Below are positions 43,397 to 52,859 of a stretch of 64,000 bases of DNA, piece by piece (the first letter of the stretch is position 1; each line of letters opens with the position of its first letter). Made by a program: the position numbers and the translations under genes. The notes under the pieces are model-generated. The model saw only the letters and a list, made by a program, of their open reading frames with translations. It was not told the origin of the DNA and made no database searches. Origin of the DNA: JAXMAO01 sp046350375 (GTDB lineage Bacteria; Planctomycetota; Phycisphaerae; UBA1845; UTPLA1); assembly GCA_046350375.1 (NCBI GenBank), contig JAXMAO010000011.1, forward strand, positions 62,001 through 126,000, in the 5' to 3' direction.

Positions 43397-45169
43397 ATGC
43401 CCACCGTAGTCCATGTCACGCACGAGGCGGTCCAGAAGATCGGCGGCATCGGCGCCGTGCTGGAAGGGCTGCTGACCGCGCCGACCTATCGCAGTCGCGT
43501 CCCGCGGACGGTGGTGGTCGGGCCGCTCTTCTCGCGAAAAGGCGGCGTCGATCAGCGGCTCGGGCCGGCAGGGGTGGTGCGCTATTCGTCGATCGACGGC
43601 CGCGCCGACCACCCGGCCGCCGACGCACTGCGCCAGGTCGAGCAGCGGTTCGGCGTGTCGATCGTCTACGGGACGCGGCTCTATGCGGCGCCCGAGGCCG
43701 GCGCGCAGGCCGAGGCCGAGGTGCTGCTGATCGACGTGCACCAGATCGCCCCGCACGAGAACAACGCCCTGAAGTGGCGCCTCTTCCAGCACTACGGGCT
43801 GCGCTCCGACCCGTTCGAGTCGATCTGGGAGTATGAGCAGTATGTGCGGCTGGCCGCGCCGGCCATCGCGGCCCTGATGGCGCTGGGCATCGGTGCGCTG
43901 CATGATCCGGCGATTGTCTTCGCGCACGAGTTCATGGGGCTGCCCACGGCGCTGGCGGCCCGGCTCGAGCCGCGCTTTGCCTGCCGGACGCTCTTTCATG
44001 CCCACGAGGTGGCGACGGTCCGCAAGATCGTCGAGGACCACCCCGGCCACGACACCATGTTCTACAACGTGATGGCGCAGGCCCGCGCCGCCGGTCAGTC
44101 GCTCGCCGACCTTTTCCGTGACGCCCGCGGCTACTTCAAGCATGTGCTCGTCGAGGCGGCCCGCCACTGCGACGGCATCCTCGCGGTCGGCCCGCAGGTG
44201 GTCGACGAGCTGCGCTTCCTCGGGCCGGCCTTCGACGCCGCGCCCATCCGGCTGGCTTACAACGGCATCCCGGCGCGGGCGGCGACGGTCGACGAAGTCG
44301 CCGCGGCCCGCGGCCGCCTGGCCGCTTACTGTCAGAATCTGCTCGGCTGGCGGCCGGACCACGTCTTCACCCACGTGGCGCGGTTCGTCCGCAGCAAGGG
44401 GCTGTGGCGCGACCTGATGGTGCTGCGCGAGCTGGACGAGCTGATGTGGGCCGAGCGTCGCACGGCCGTGTTCCTCATCCTGTCGAACGAGCACTACGGG
44501 CCGCGCCGTCCCGAGGAAGTCCGCCACATGGAGCGCTGGTGGCGCTGGCCGGCCGCCCATCGCGAAGGCTACCCCGACCTGACCGGCGGCGAGGCGCTGT
44601 TCTACGCGCTGGTGCAGGAGTTCAACGCCGCCGCGCGGGCGGTCAAGGCGATCTTCATCAACCAGTTCGGCTTCAGCCGCGAGGCCTGCGGCGAGCGCGT
44701 CCCGGCCGAGGTGGACTTCTGGGATCTGCGCCGCGGCAGCGACCTCGAGTTCGGCCAGTCGATCTACGAGCCGTTCGGCATCGCCCAGGTCGAGGCGGTG
44801 TCGTTCGGCGCGCTGTGCGTCTTCAGTGGCGTGTGCGGCTGCGCCGGCTTCGTGCAGGACGTGGCGTCCGCCGAGACGCGCGAGAACCTGGTCATCGCCG
44901 ACTACACCGACCTGCCGGCGGCCCGCGACATTCCCGCGCTGCTGGCGATGAAGATGGACGAGCGCGAGGCCAATGACCGTCGCGTGGCGCGCGGCGTGGC
45001 GCGCGAGATTGCCCGGCTGCTGCCGCGCAGCGCCGACGCCCGCGCCGCCGCCGTCCACCGCGGCGTCGAGCTGGCCCAGCGGATGAGCTGGGAGGTGGTG
45101 GCGCGCGACTACGTCTTCCCCGCCATCGACGCGGCGCTGAAGCGCGTCGAGGTCGTCGCCGTCGGCTGA
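43397..45169 (+). CDS. Glycogen-synthase-like GT-B glycosyltransferase
   Basis: A 590-residue enzyme with the GT-B double-Rossmann layout. The N-terminal VTHEAVQKIGGIGAVLEG resembles the K-x-GG-h glycine-rich loop of glycogen/starch synthases, and the C-terminal YEPFGIAQVEAVSFGALCVF holds the E-x7-E-like nucleotide-sugar site. It should transfer glucose or another sugar from a nucleotide sugar, either to glycogen or to a surface glycan. Long insertions in the middle (residues about 300-440) set it apart from bacterial GlgA (about 480). It is well separated from other glycogen genes; the divergent LuxR protein may control it. Confidence 0.8.
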   Translation: MPTVVHVTHEAVQKIGGIGAVLEGLLTAPTYRSRVPRTVVVGPLFSRKGGVDQRLGPAGVVRYSSIDGRADHPAADALRQVEQRFGVSIVYGTRLYAAPEAGAQAEAEVLLIDVHQIAPHENNALKWRLFQHYGLRSDPFESIWEYEQYVRLAAPAIAALMALGIGALHDPAIVFAHEFMGLPTALAARLEPRFACRTLFHAHEVATVRKIVEDHPGHDTMFYNVMAQARAAGQSLADLFRDARGYFKHVLVEAARHCDGILAVGPQVVDELRFLGPAFDAAPIRLAYNGIPARAATVDEVAAARGRLAAYCQNLLGWRPDHVFTHVARFVRSKGLWRDLMVLRELDELMWAERRTAVFLILSNEHYGPRRPEEVRHMERWWRWPAAHREGYPDLTGGEALFYALVQEFNAAARAVKAIFINQFGFSREACGERVPAEVDFWDLRRGSDLEFGQSIYEPFGIAQVEAVSFGALCVFSGVCGCAGFVQDVASAETRENLVIADYTDLPAARDIPALLAMKMDEREANDRRVARGVAREIARLLPRSADARAAAVHRGVELAQRMSWEVVARDYVFPAIDAALKRVEVVAVG

Positions 45170-45218
45170 CGCGGCCCACCGCCCGCCGCGCGGTCTGCCC
45201 GCCGATTGAACTTCGCTT

Positions 45219-45224
45219 TACAAT
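45219..45224 (+). promoter_or_regulatory. -10 element next to the GTG start of the 4Fe-4S protein
   Basis: TACAAT (45219-45224), 5 of 6 to consensus, ends 6 bases before GTG 45231. The spacing places the transcript start at or next to the start codon, and there is no ribosome site, so the mRNA may be leaderless. Confidence 0.45.
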
Positions 45225-45230
45225 GGCGCC

Positions 45231-46511
45231 GTGAGTTGCACGCCCCCCGCGTCCGCCGAGGGTTCGCCGCGCCTATCGCTGCCGGTCGTGCCGGCCCGGC
45301 CGACCGTCGTTCGCCCGTCGCGCATGGGCAAGTGGCGGGCGCTGTCGCTGATCGCGATTCACGTCGCATTCCTGGTTCACGTGCTGCACTGGAAGGCAAC
45401 CGGTCGGACGCTCTCGCCGGTTGAGCCGAGCGAGTCGATGGAATCGCTCGCCACCGGCCGCGTGAACGCCGGGGCGCTCTTTTTCGCCGCCGCGCTCGCC
45501 AGCACGCTGCTGTTCGGCCGGTTTCTGTGCGGCTGGGGCTGTCACATGGTCGCCGTGCAGGACCTGTGCGGCTGGCTGATGCGCCGCGCCGGCTTTCGAC
45601 CCAAGCCGTTCCGCTCGCGGCTGCTGGTGTTCGTGCCGCTCGGGGCGGCGATCTACATGTTCATCTGGCCGACGGCCTATCGCCTGTGGGTTGGCGCGCC
45701 GCCGCCGCCGGTCACGACCCACCTGTTCAAGTCGCAGTTCTGGGCGACCTTCCCCGGCCCGGTCGTGGCGGTGCTGACGCTGCTGATCTGCGGCGGCGCG
45801 ATCGTCTATTTCCTCGGCAACAAAGGCTTCTGCACCTACGCCTGCCCCTACGGCGGCTTCTTTGGCCTGCTCGACCGCGCCGCGCCGCTGCGCGTCCGCG
45901 TCACCGATGCCTGCAACCGCTGCGGCCACTGCTCGGCCGCGTGCAGCTCCAACGTCCGCGTCGCCGAAGAGGTGCACCTGTTCAAGATGGTCGTCGACCC
46001 CGGCTGCATGAAGTGTCTCGACTGCGTCAGCGTCTGCCCGAACGACGCGCTCTACGTCGGCCTCGGTCGACCGGCGCTGGCCGCGCCGCGGGCCGCCCAG
46101 CCGCGCAAGCCGCTGCGGCACGACGGCGGCTGGGGCACCGAGCTGGCGCTGCTGGCGATCTTCGGCGTCAGCCTGCTGGTCTGGCGCGGGCTCTATGGCC
46201 AGGTGCCGTTTCTCTTCTCGCTCGGCCTGTCGAGCATCACCGCGTATTTGCTGCTGCGACTCTGGCACCTCGCCTCGCGCGCCGACGTGACGTTCCACCG
46301 GCTGGCGCTGCGGCGGCGCGGCACGATCCGCCCGGCGGGCTGGGCCTATGTTGTGGCCGCGCTGCTGTTGCTGGCGTTTCTGGCTCACTGCGGCTGGGTT
46401 CAGTTCAACCAGGCCGGCGGCGACGCCGCCTTTTCGCCCGCGCCGCGCGCGCGCCAGGCGTCACGCCGGTGGTCGCGGGCTGGCAGTTCGCGCCGTCGCT
46501 CGACCCGCTGA
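45231..46511 (+). CDS. 4Fe-4S ferredoxin-type membrane protein (NapH/CcoG-like)
   Basis: A 426-residue polytopic iron-sulphur protein. Hydrophobic helices lie at about 38-54, 78-95, 126-146, 176-197, 308-350 and 372-390. Cysteine signatures: FLCGWGCHMVAVQDLCGW, then GFCTYACPYGGFFGLLD, then two ferredoxin clusters CNRCGHCSAAC and CMKCLDCVSVCP. This is the NapH/CcoG layout, passing electrons between the quinone pool and a periplasmic or assembly partner. The last 25 residues (after about 46440) become Arg-rich because the frame is lost in a CG-dinucleotide run; the natural protein probably continues into the TPR frame downstream. Confidence 0.85.
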   Translation: MSCTPPASAEGSPRLSLPVVPARPTVVRPSRMGKWRALSLIAIHVAFLVHVLHWKATGRTLSPVEPSESMESLATGRVNAGALFFAAALASTLLFGRFLCGWGCHMVAVQDLCGWLMRRAGFRPKPFRSRLLVFVPLGAAIYMFIWPTAYRLWVGAPPPPVTTHLFKSQFWATFPGPVVAVLTLLICGGAIVYFLGNKGFCTYACPYGGFFGLLDRAAPLRVRVTDACNRCGHCSAACSSNVRVAEEVHLFKMVVDPGCMKCLDCVSVCPNDALYVGLGRPALAAPRAAQPRKPLRHDGGWGTELALLAIFGVSLLVWRGLYGQVPFLFSLGLSSITAYLLLRLWHLASRADVTFHRLALRRRGTIRPAGWAYVVAALLLLAFLAHCGWVQFNQAGGDAAFSPAPRARQASRRWSRAGSSRRRSTR

Positions 46512-47638
46512 TCGACCCGGCCGAGCGCCCGGCGATCGCCGCCGCCGAGCGCGCCTACGGCCGCGTGCAGCGGGCCGCGCTGATTCGCATTCCCGCGGTC
46601 GAATCGGCGCTCGCCTGGCTCGACCTGCTGGCCGGCCGCAGCGAGTCGGCCGAGGCGCGGCTGCGGGCGCTGCTGAAGTCGCGGATGTCCGACGCCGAGC
46701 GCTCCAGCACCTGGGCCAACCTGAGCAAGGTCTGCGCCCATCGCCGACTCTGGGTACACGCCGCCCACGCCGCCGAGCAGGCGGTCGCGCTCGATCCGCG
46801 CTCGTCCGAGGCCTATTTCACCCGCGGCCTCTTGCAGCTCTTTCAACGCAACGCGGCGGGCGCCGTCTCCAGCTTCGAGTCGGCCCGCCAGGTGGCCGCG
46901 GCGCTGGCCGCCGAGTCGCCTGGCGGCGGCGAGCTCGATCCGCTCATCGACGCCTTTCACGCCGAGGCGCTGCGCCAGGTGAGCCGGCTGGACGAGGCCG
47001 CCGAGCTGGAGCGCCGCATGACCCATCCGGCCGCGGCGCTGCACGACGCGGTTCGCGCCGCGCGGCTCTTTCCGAAGTCGGCGGCGATGCACCGAGCGGC
47101 CGCCGTGGCGCTGGCCGCCCTGGGCGACTGGTCCGCGGCGCGGAGCTGGATCGACCAGGCGGTGGCGCTGGCGCCGGACGACTACTGCGCCCGGCTGTGG
47201 TCGGCCCGGGCCCGCCTCGAACTCTCCGAGCGCGACGCGGCGCTGCAGGAGCTGGGCGTCGCCGAGAAGCTCTGCCCGACCTGCTGGACCGCGCAGCGCG
47301 ACACCGCGCGGGCGCTCATTCTGGCGCGCCAGCCGGCGGCGGCGCTGGCCCGGGCGCGCCGCGCCGTGCAGCTTCAGCCGAACGCCGCCGACGCCCACGC
47401 CATGCTGGGGGCCGTGCTCCTGGCCGCCCACGACCTGCCCGGCGCGACGGCCGCGTTTGCCGACGCCGTGCGGCTTGAGCCGGTCAATCGCGAGTATCGC
47501 TTGCGGTATGGATTCCTGCTGGTGTCGGCGGGGCGCGGCCGCGAGGCGCACGACGCGCTCGACGCGCTGTCGCGCGAAGCCGGCCCGCTGGCCGATCGGG
47601 CGCGCGAGATTCTGCAATCGCTCGACGCGCCGCGCTAG
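46469..47638 (+). CDS. TPR protein, probably the C-terminal half of the 4Fe-4S protein
   Basis: About 390 residues of tetratricopeptide-like repeats, e.g. AAHAAEQAVALDPRSSEAYF and ARARRAVQLQPNAADAHAML. Read alone it would start at GTG 46469, inside the end of the 4Fe-4S gene and without a ribosome site. The frame is open further upstream, but only as antiphase. The coding register moves from frame 3 to frame 2 at the run CGCGCGCGCG near 46446-46455, consistent with one lost base, so a single protein of about 800 residues (iron-sulphur membrane part plus TPR part) is the likeliest original. TPRs would then face a partner protein. Either a sequencing error or a real split. Confidence 0.7.
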   Translation: MVAGWQFAPSLDPLIDPAERPAIAAAERAYGRVQRAALIRIPAVESALAWLDLLAGRSESAEARLRALLKSRMSDAERSSTWANLSKVCAHRRLWVHAAHAAEQAVALDPRSSEAYFTRGLLQLFQRNAAGAVSSFESARQVAAALAAESPGGGELDPLIDAFHAEALRQVSRLDEAAELERRMTHPAAALHDAVRAARLFPKSAAMHRAAAVALAALGDWSAARSWIDQAVALAPDDYCARLWSARARLELSERDAALQELGVAEKLCPTCWTAQRDTARALILARQPAAALARARRAVQLQPNAADAHAMLGAVLLAAHDLPGATAAFADAVRLEPVNREYRLRYGFLLVSAGRGREAHDALDALSREAGPLADRAREILQSLDAPR

Positions 47639-47653
47639 TCCGGCATCAGCCGA

Positions 47654-48844
47654 TTACGTCGCGCCGCGGGCCAGCCGGCTTGCGCCGCTCGCGTCCGCCA
47701 GCAGCCGCTCGTAGACCGCCTCGATCTGCCGCACCATCGCGCGCCAGTCGAACCGCGCCGCGCACAGCACCCGGCCGGCCCGGCCCATCTGCGCTCGTCG
47801 CTCGGGGTGATCTGCCAGCGACACGATCGCGTCCGCCAGGCCGCACACGTCGGCCGGCGCGACCAGTTCGCCCGTAACGCCCGGCCGCACCACCTCCGGC
47901 GCGCCATCCAGCGCAAAGCAGACTGCCGGAATCTCCATCAGCAACGCCTGCACCACCGCCCGCGGCAGCCCTTCCCACAGCGAGGCGTGCGCCAGCAGGT
48001 CGGCCGCCGCCAGCAATCCCGGCAGCGCCTCGGGCGCGACCAGGCCAGTCAGCGTCGTTCGCTCGCGCAGGCCGCGGCGCGCCAGCTCGGCCTCGTACGC
48101 CGGCCGGTCGGCGCCGTCGCCGATCCAGACGAAGCGCAGCCGCGGTTCGCGCCGCGCGGCGCGCTGCATGGCCGGAATGAGCAGCTCGTAGCCCTTGTTG
48201 CGGAAGAGCCGCGCCACGGTCGCGACGACCACCGCGTCGAGCGGCAGCCCGAGCCGGGCCCGGGCCGCGGCGCGGTCGTGCCGTCGCGGGTCGAACTCGA
48301 CGATTTGCATCCCGCTGTAGACGGTCTCGTACTGGTCGGGTCGGCCGACCCCGGCGTCGAGCGCGGCGGCGGTCATGGCGTCGGCGACGCACAGGATGCG
48401 GTCGGTTCGCGCGGCGCACAGCCGCTCCAGCTCGGCGAACGCCGCCTGCACGATCCGCGGCTGGGTGCGGTTGAAGCTCATGCCGTGGATGGTGTGGACG
48501 ATCGCCGGCGTGCCCGCGTCCGCCGCGGCCAGCCGGCCGAGGATGCCGGCCTTGCTCGAGTGGGTGTGCACCACGTCGAAGCCGCGCTCGCGGAAGAGCG
48601 CCCGCAGCGCCCGCGCCGCCGCCAGATCGCGCCGCGGGCTGACGGCCCGCACCAGCGCCGGCAGCTCGACGAACTCGTATTGGTCGCCGCGGGCCCGGCC
48701 GACAAGCGAGCCCTCGGGTCCGTGCGTCGGCCCGGAGACGAGCGTCACGGCGTGGCCATGCTGCGCCAGCCCGGCGCAGGTGAGCAGGGTGTTTTCCTGC
48801 GCGCCGCCAACGATCAGCCGCGTGATGACGTGACAGATTCGCAT
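47654..48844 (-). CDS. Family 4 glycosyltransferase
   Basis: A 396-residue GT-B retaining glycosyltransferase. The N-terminal HVITRLIVGGAQENTLLTCA is the GT4 acceptor-domain signature; DVVHTHSSKAGILGRLAA follows. The C-terminal donor site has VARLFRNKGYELLIPAM and LWEGLPRAVVQALLMEIPAV (E-x7-E). It should transfer a sugar to a lipid-linked or surface acceptor. It stands upstream of nothing on its strand except intergenic DNA and follows truA; no other polysaccharide gene is adjacent. The normal length indicates an intact enzyme. Confidence 0.92.
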   Translation of the reverse strand: MRICHVITRLIVGGAQENTLLTCAGLAQHGHAVTLVSGPTHGPEGSLVGRARGDQYEFVELPALVRAVSPRRDLAAARALRALFRERGFDVVHTHSSKAGILGRLAAADAGTPAIVHTIHGMSFNRTQPRIVQAAFAELERLCAARTDRILCVADAMTAAALDAGVGRPDQYETVYSGMQIVEFDPRRHDRAAARARLGLPLDAVVVATVARLFRNKGYELLIPAMQRAARREPRLRFVWIGDGADRPAYEAELARRGLRERTTLTGLVAPEALPGLLAAADLLAHASLWEGLPRAVVQALLMEIPAVCFALDGAPEVVRPGVTGELVAPADVCGLADAIVSLADHPERRAQMGRAGRVLCAARFDWRAMVRQIEAVYERLLADASGASRLARGAT

Positions 48845-48890
48845 GATCGTGTGCGCGGCGCGGCGGCCGGGCCGGCCGCGCGGCGCGCCG

Positions 48891-49769
48891 TCAGCCGCCC
48901 GGCTCCTCTTCCAGGCTGGTGCCCGGCGGCATCATCGCCGCCAGCGTGTTGGCCGAACCGGCCGCGCTCGGCGAGTGCTCCGGCGCGGCCACCGCTCCGT
49001 CGGGCGGATCGGGCGCCAGGCTCGGCAGGTCGTAGCGCACCCACTGCATGCACAGGCCGCGCGCCGGGGCGGTCGCGCCGGCGAACGACCGGTCGCGCGA
49101 TTCGAGAATCTCGGCGATGCGGCTCGGCGGCCAGCGCCCGCGCCCGACCTCGAGCAGCGTGCCGACCATGTTGCGCACCTGGTTGTAGAGAAACCCGTCG
49201 CCTTGCACGTCGAAGCGTACCTCCAGCCCGACGCGATAGACGTCGCACCGCTGCACCGTCCGCACGTTGGTCGTTCGCTGGCTGCCCTTCGAGGCCATCG
49301 CCGTGAAGTCGTGCCGGCCGACCAGCAGCGCCGCGCCGGCCCGCAGCGCCTCGGTCGAAAGCGGGTGCCAGAAGTGGTAGGTCTGCGCGTGCGCGCCGGT
49401 TTCGACCGGCCGGCCGGAGTGGTTGAAGACGCGGTAGCGATAGAGCTTGCAGACGGCCGACAGCGTGGCGTGGAAGCTGAGCGGAACGACCGCCATGTGC
49501 AGCAGCGTGACATCCTTCGGCAGGCGCGAGCCCATGGCGTTCTGCAGTGCCTCGGGCGTCATGCGGGTGTCGGAATAGAAGTTGGCAACCTGCCCGGCGG
49601 CGTGTACGCCGGCGTCGGTGCGGCCGGCGCCGATGACCGCCACCTGGTGGCGGATCACGCGCCGCGCCGCCTGCTCGACGGCCTCCTGCACGGTGCGCAT
49701 GCCGGGCTGGCGCTGCCAGCCGTGGAACGCGCCACCGTCGTAGGCCAGCGTGAGCTTGAAGTTCCGCAT
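48891..49769 (-). CDS. truA: tRNA pseudouridine(38-40) synthase TruA
   Basis: A 292-residue TruA. The catalytic Asp lies in GAGRTDAGVHAAGQVANF; other family motifs are LTLAYDGGAFHGWQRQPG at the N terminus, FTAMASKGSQRTTNVRTV, and GFLYNQVRNMVGTL. It isomerises uridine to pseudouridine at positions 38-40 of the tRNA anticodon arm. A C-terminal extension of about 35 Pro/Ala/Ser-rich residues goes beyond the usual 250-265. ATG 49769 fits the family start. It is transcribed divergently from dapL. Confidence 0.95.
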   Translation of the reverse strand: MRNFKLTLAYDGGAFHGWQRQPGMRTVQEAVEQAARRVIRHQVAVIGAGRTDAGVHAAGQVANFYSDTRMTPEALQNAMGSRLPKDVTLLHMAVVPLSFHATLSAVCKLYRYRVFNHSGRPVETGAHAQTYHFWHPLSTEALRAGAALLVGRHDFTAMASKGSQRTTNVRTVQRCDVYRVGLEVRFDVQGDGFLYNQVRNMVGTLLEVGRGRWPPSRIAEILESRDRSFAGATAPARGLCMQWVRYDLPSLAPDPPDGAVAAPEHSPSAAGSANTLAAMMPPGTSLEEEPGG

Positions 49770-49867
49770 CGCTTCGCGATGATACGTGCGACCGCGCGCG
49801 TCGCCAATTGTGCGGCGCGCCGCCGCCGCGGCCGCCTGAGGCGCCGCATCCTCATCGGAGCAACTCC

Positions 49868-51034
49868 ATGCCCTTTTCCCGCGCGCGCCGACTCGACGCC
49901 CTGCCGCCCTACCTTTTCATCGAGATCGACCGCCGCAAGCGCGCCGCCATCGCCGCCGGAAAGGACATCATCAACCTCGGCGTAGGCGACCCCGATCGGC
50001 CGACGCACGGCTTCATCATCGACGCGCTGGCCCAGGCCGCCGCCGACCCGCGACACCATCGCTATCCGTACGACAACGGCGTGCCCGAGTTCAAGGAGCG
50101 CGTCGCCGCGTGGTTCGAACGGCGCTTCGGCGTCACGCTCGACCGCGAGCGCGAAATCCTCTCGCTCATCGGCAGCAAAGAGGGCATCGGCCACCTGCCG
50201 CTGGCGGTGCTCAACCCCGGCGACCTGGCGCTGGTGCCGCAGCCGGGTTACCCGGTTTACGAGTCCGGCACGATCTTCGCCGGCGGTCAGCCGTTCTTCT
50301 TGCCGCTGCGCGAGTCGCGCGGCTGGCTGCCCGACTTTGACGCCGTGCCGGCTGACGTGCTCGACCGCGCGGCGCTGCTCTACCTGAACTACCCCAACAA
50401 CCCCACCGGCGCCGTCGCCGACCTGGCCTTCTTCGAGCGCTGCGTCGCGCTGGCGCGGCAGCACGACTTTGTCATCTGCCACGACGCCGCCTACTCCGAG
50501 ACCTACTTCGACCGCCCGCCGCCCAGCATCCTCCAGGTCCGCGGCGCGCTCGACTGCTGCGTTGAGATGCACTCGCTCAGCAAGACCTTCAACATGACCG
50601 GCTGGCGGCTCGGCTTCGCGGTCGGCAACGCCGAGGTGCTCGCGGCGCTGGCGAAGATCAAGGGCAACCTCGACTCGGGCCAGTTCGGCGCAATCCAGCA
50701 GGCCGGCGCGGTCGCCATCGCCGGCATCGACCGGCCGGAAGTCCGGGCACAGGTGGATGAATACCGCGCCCGGCGCGACGCGCTGGTGGGCGCGCTGGCA
50801 CGCGGCGGCTTTCGCATCGCGCCTCCGCCGGCGACCTTCTACGTCTTCGCCGGCTGCCCGTCCGGGCAGGAATCAATGGGCTGCGCCGCGCGGCTGCTGG
50901 AAGAGGCGGGCGTGGTGGCGATTCCGGGGACGGGTTTCGGCGCCGCCGGCGAAGGGTACGTCCGCTTCGCGCTCTGCGCTCCGCTGGAGCGCGTCCGCGA
51001 GGCCGGCGAGCGGATCGCGCGGATCCGCTGGTAG
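49868..51034 (+). CDS. dapL: LL-diaminopimelate aminotransferase
   Basis: A 388-residue fold-type I PLP aminotransferase. PLP lysine K239 lies in MHSLSKTFNMTGWRLGFAVG; LNYPNNPTGAV is the Asn/Pro/Thr substrate region, and INLGVGDPDRPTHGFIIDAL the N-terminal signature of DapL. It makes LL-diaminopimelate directly from tetrahydrodipicolinate for lysine and peptidoglycan synthesis, the one-step route known from planctomycetes, chlamydiae, cyanobacteria and plants. ATG 49868 follows GGAG by 8 bases. It fits the presence of L,D-transpeptidase, supporting a DAP-containing murein. A close relative (alanine transaminase AlaC-like) is the only alternative. Confidence 0.88.
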   Translation: MPFSRARRLDALPPYLFIEIDRRKRAAIAAGKDIINLGVGDPDRPTHGFIIDALAQAAADPRHHRYPYDNGVPEFKERVAAWFERRFGVTLDREREILSLIGSKEGIGHLPLAVLNPGDLALVPQPGYPVYESGTIFAGGQPFFLPLRESRGWLPDFDAVPADVLDRAALLYLNYPNNPTGAVADLAFFERCVALARQHDFVICHDAAYSETYFDRPPPSILQVRGALDCCVEMHSLSKTFNMTGWRLGFAVGNAEVLAALAKIKGNLDSGQFGAIQQAGAVAIAGIDRPEVRAQVDEYRARRDALVGALARGGFRIAPPPATFYVFAGCPSGQESMGCAARLLEEAGVVAIPGTGFGAAGEGYVRFALCAPLERVREAGERIARIRW

Positions 51035-51082
51035 CGCCGCCGCGGTGCGCGACGGCCGGGCACGCTCAAGGGCAATCTCCGC

Positions 51083-51745
51083 ATGAGCTGGATTCAATTC
51101 GCGACCGACCTGTTCCTGCACCTCGACAAGCACCTGGGCGACGTGGTGTCGCGCTACGGCGTGTGGAGCTACGCGATCCTGTTTCTGATCATCTTCTGCG
51201 AGACCGGGCTGGTCTTCACGCCGTTTCTGCCCGGCGATTCGCTGCTGTTTGCCGCCGGCGCGCTGGCCGGCGCCGGTTCGCTGAATCTGTCACTCGCCTT
51301 CCTGCTGCTGTCGGTGGCGGCGATTCTCGGCGACACGGTCAACTACGCCGTCGGCAAATACCTCGGACATCGCCTGGTTGGCCCGGGCCGGTTCCGCGTG
51401 AAGCAGGAACACCTCGACCGCACCCACGCCTTCTTTGAGAAGTACGGCGGCAAGACGATCATCATCGCGCGGTTCGTGCCGATTGTCCGCACGATTGCCC
51501 CGTTTGTCGCCGGGCTGGGCGCGATGACCTACGCCCGGTTCGTCTTCTACAACGTCGTCGGCGGCATCGCCTGGGTGGCGATCTGCCTCGGCGCCGGGCG
51601 CGCCTTCGGCGAGATTCCGCTCGTCAAGCAGAACTTCTCGCTGGTGGTGCTGGCGATTGTCTTCATCTCGATCGTCCCGGCGATCATCGAATTCCTCCGC
51701 GTCCGCCGCGCGGGCAGCACGTCGTCCGGCTCCACCCCGCGCTGA
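51083..51745 (+). CDS. DedA-family membrane protein
   Basis: A 220-residue inner-membrane protein of the DedA/VTT family with four to five hydrophobic segments. Family motifs: FCETGLVFTPFLPGDSLLFAAG (FxPGD), GDTVNYAVGKYLG and FARFVPIVRTIAPFVAGLGAM-like FxRFxPxxR. Members act in lipid (undecaprenyl-phosphate or phosphatidylethanolamine) transport or scrambling. The C-terminal RVRRAGSTSSG is a short tail. It is 48 bases after dapL on the same strand, so may be co-transcribed. Confidence 0.92.
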   Translation: MSWIQFATDLFLHLDKHLGDVVSRYGVWSYAILFLIIFCETGLVFTPFLPGDSLLFAAGALAGAGSLNLSLAFLLLSVAAILGDTVNYAVGKYLGHRLVGPGRFRVKQEHLDRTHAFFEKYGGKTIIIARFVPIVRTIAPFVAGLGAMTYARFVFYNVVGGIAWVAICLGAGRAFGEIPLVKQNFSLVVLAIVFISIVPAIIEFLRVRRAGSTSSGSTPR

Positions 51746-51914
51746 CTCGGCTGCATCCGCCGCAGCGCCGGCCGCGGTGCTTGACAGAAGTTGCGCCGGC
51801 CGAGATAGTCCCAGCCGCACAGCGCGGACCGTCAAGCCGAAGGACGGGCCGCTCCATCCGGCTCGGACGTTGACCGATACGGACCCCGCGCACCGGTGAC
51901 AAGGCGCCATCGTC

Positions 51915-52859
51915 GTGGAACCAACGGTCATAGCGGCGCCACATTCCGCCCCGGCGACAGCCTGCGTTCGCGTCCTCGCGCCGGCCAAGCTCAATTTCAC
52001 GCTGCGCGTGCTACACCGCCGGCCGGACGGATATCACGAGCTCGAGTCGTGGGTCGTGCTGATTGACCTGTGCGATTCGTTGAAACTCTCCGCGGCCGCC
52101 GCCGGAAGCGGCACTCGGCTGACCTGCTCTGATCCGGCGCTGCCGAGCGACCGGCGCAATCTGGCCGTCGCCGCGGCCGAGGCGATGGCCGCCGCCGCCG
52201 GTCGCGCGCCCGATGTTGATGTTCAACTCGACAAGCGCATCCCCGTTTCCGCCGGGCTGGGCGGTGGCAGCTCCGACGCCGCCGCCGTGCTGCGCGGCCT
52301 GAACGAGCTCTGGGGGCTGCACTGGCCCGCCGAGCGCCTCGCGGCGCTGGGCGCCGGCCTGGGCTCCGACGTGCCGCTCTTCCTGGCCGGCCCGCAGAGC
52401 ATCATTCGCGGCCGCGGCGAGCGCGTCTCCGCCGTTGCGTCGCCGTGGACGGGCTTTGTCGTGCTGGTCTGTCCGCCATTTGGCGTGTCGACCGCCGATG
52501 CCTATCGCGCGTGGGCGCCGGTCGATCGGCCGACAACGCCGCTCGGCGGCACCGCCGGCGCGCTTCCGGCGGCCGGGCTGCGCCCGCGGCTCTACAATGA
52601 CCTCGAGCCGGGCGTCTTTCGCGCCGCGCCGCGCCTGGCCGAACTGCACCAGCGCCTCGACGGCCTGCGCGACGTGCCCGTCCGCATGAGCGGCAGCGGG
52701 AGCACGCTCTTCGCGCTGTTCGACGACGGCGCGTCGGCGGGCGCCTGGGCCGAGGCGGCGCGGTCGGCGGCCGGCGAAGCGGTATGCGTCTTGGTCTGCG
52801 AAACCTGGAGCGATCGGCATCTTCGACTGGAAGGAGTCGTGCAACTTGGAGATTTCTGA
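51915..52859 (+). CDS. ispE: 4-diphosphocytidyl-2-C-methyl-D-erythritol kinase
   Basis: A 314-residue GHMP kinase of the MEP isoprenoid pathway, phosphorylating CDP-methylerythritol. Motifs: [20 protein letters not shown] (N-terminal substrate region), [19 protein letters not shown] (ATP loop), and [16 protein letters not shown] (third GHMP motif). The start is GTG 51915. Its stop overlaps the TTG start of the SpoVG-like gene by 14 bases. The ispE-spoVG neighbourhood is also known in Bacillus (ispE-purR-yabJ-spoVG), so the linkage is old or recurrent. The enzyme appears intact. Confidence 0.95.
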   Translation: MEPTVIAAPHSAPATACVRVLAPAKLNFTLRVLHRRPDGYHELESWVVLIDLCDSLKLSAAAAGSGTRLTCSDPALPSDRRNLAVAAAEAMAAAAGRAPDVDVQLDKRIPVSAGLGGGSSDAAAVLRGLNELWGLHWPAERLAALGAGLGSDVPLFLAGPQSIIRGRGERVSAVASPWTGFVVLVCPPFGVSTADAYRAWAPVDRPTTPLGGTAGALPAAGLRPRLYNDLEPGVFRAAPRLAELHQRLDGLRDVPVRMSGSGSTLFALFDDGASAGAWAEAARSAAGEAVCVLVCETWSDRHLRLEGVVQLGDF

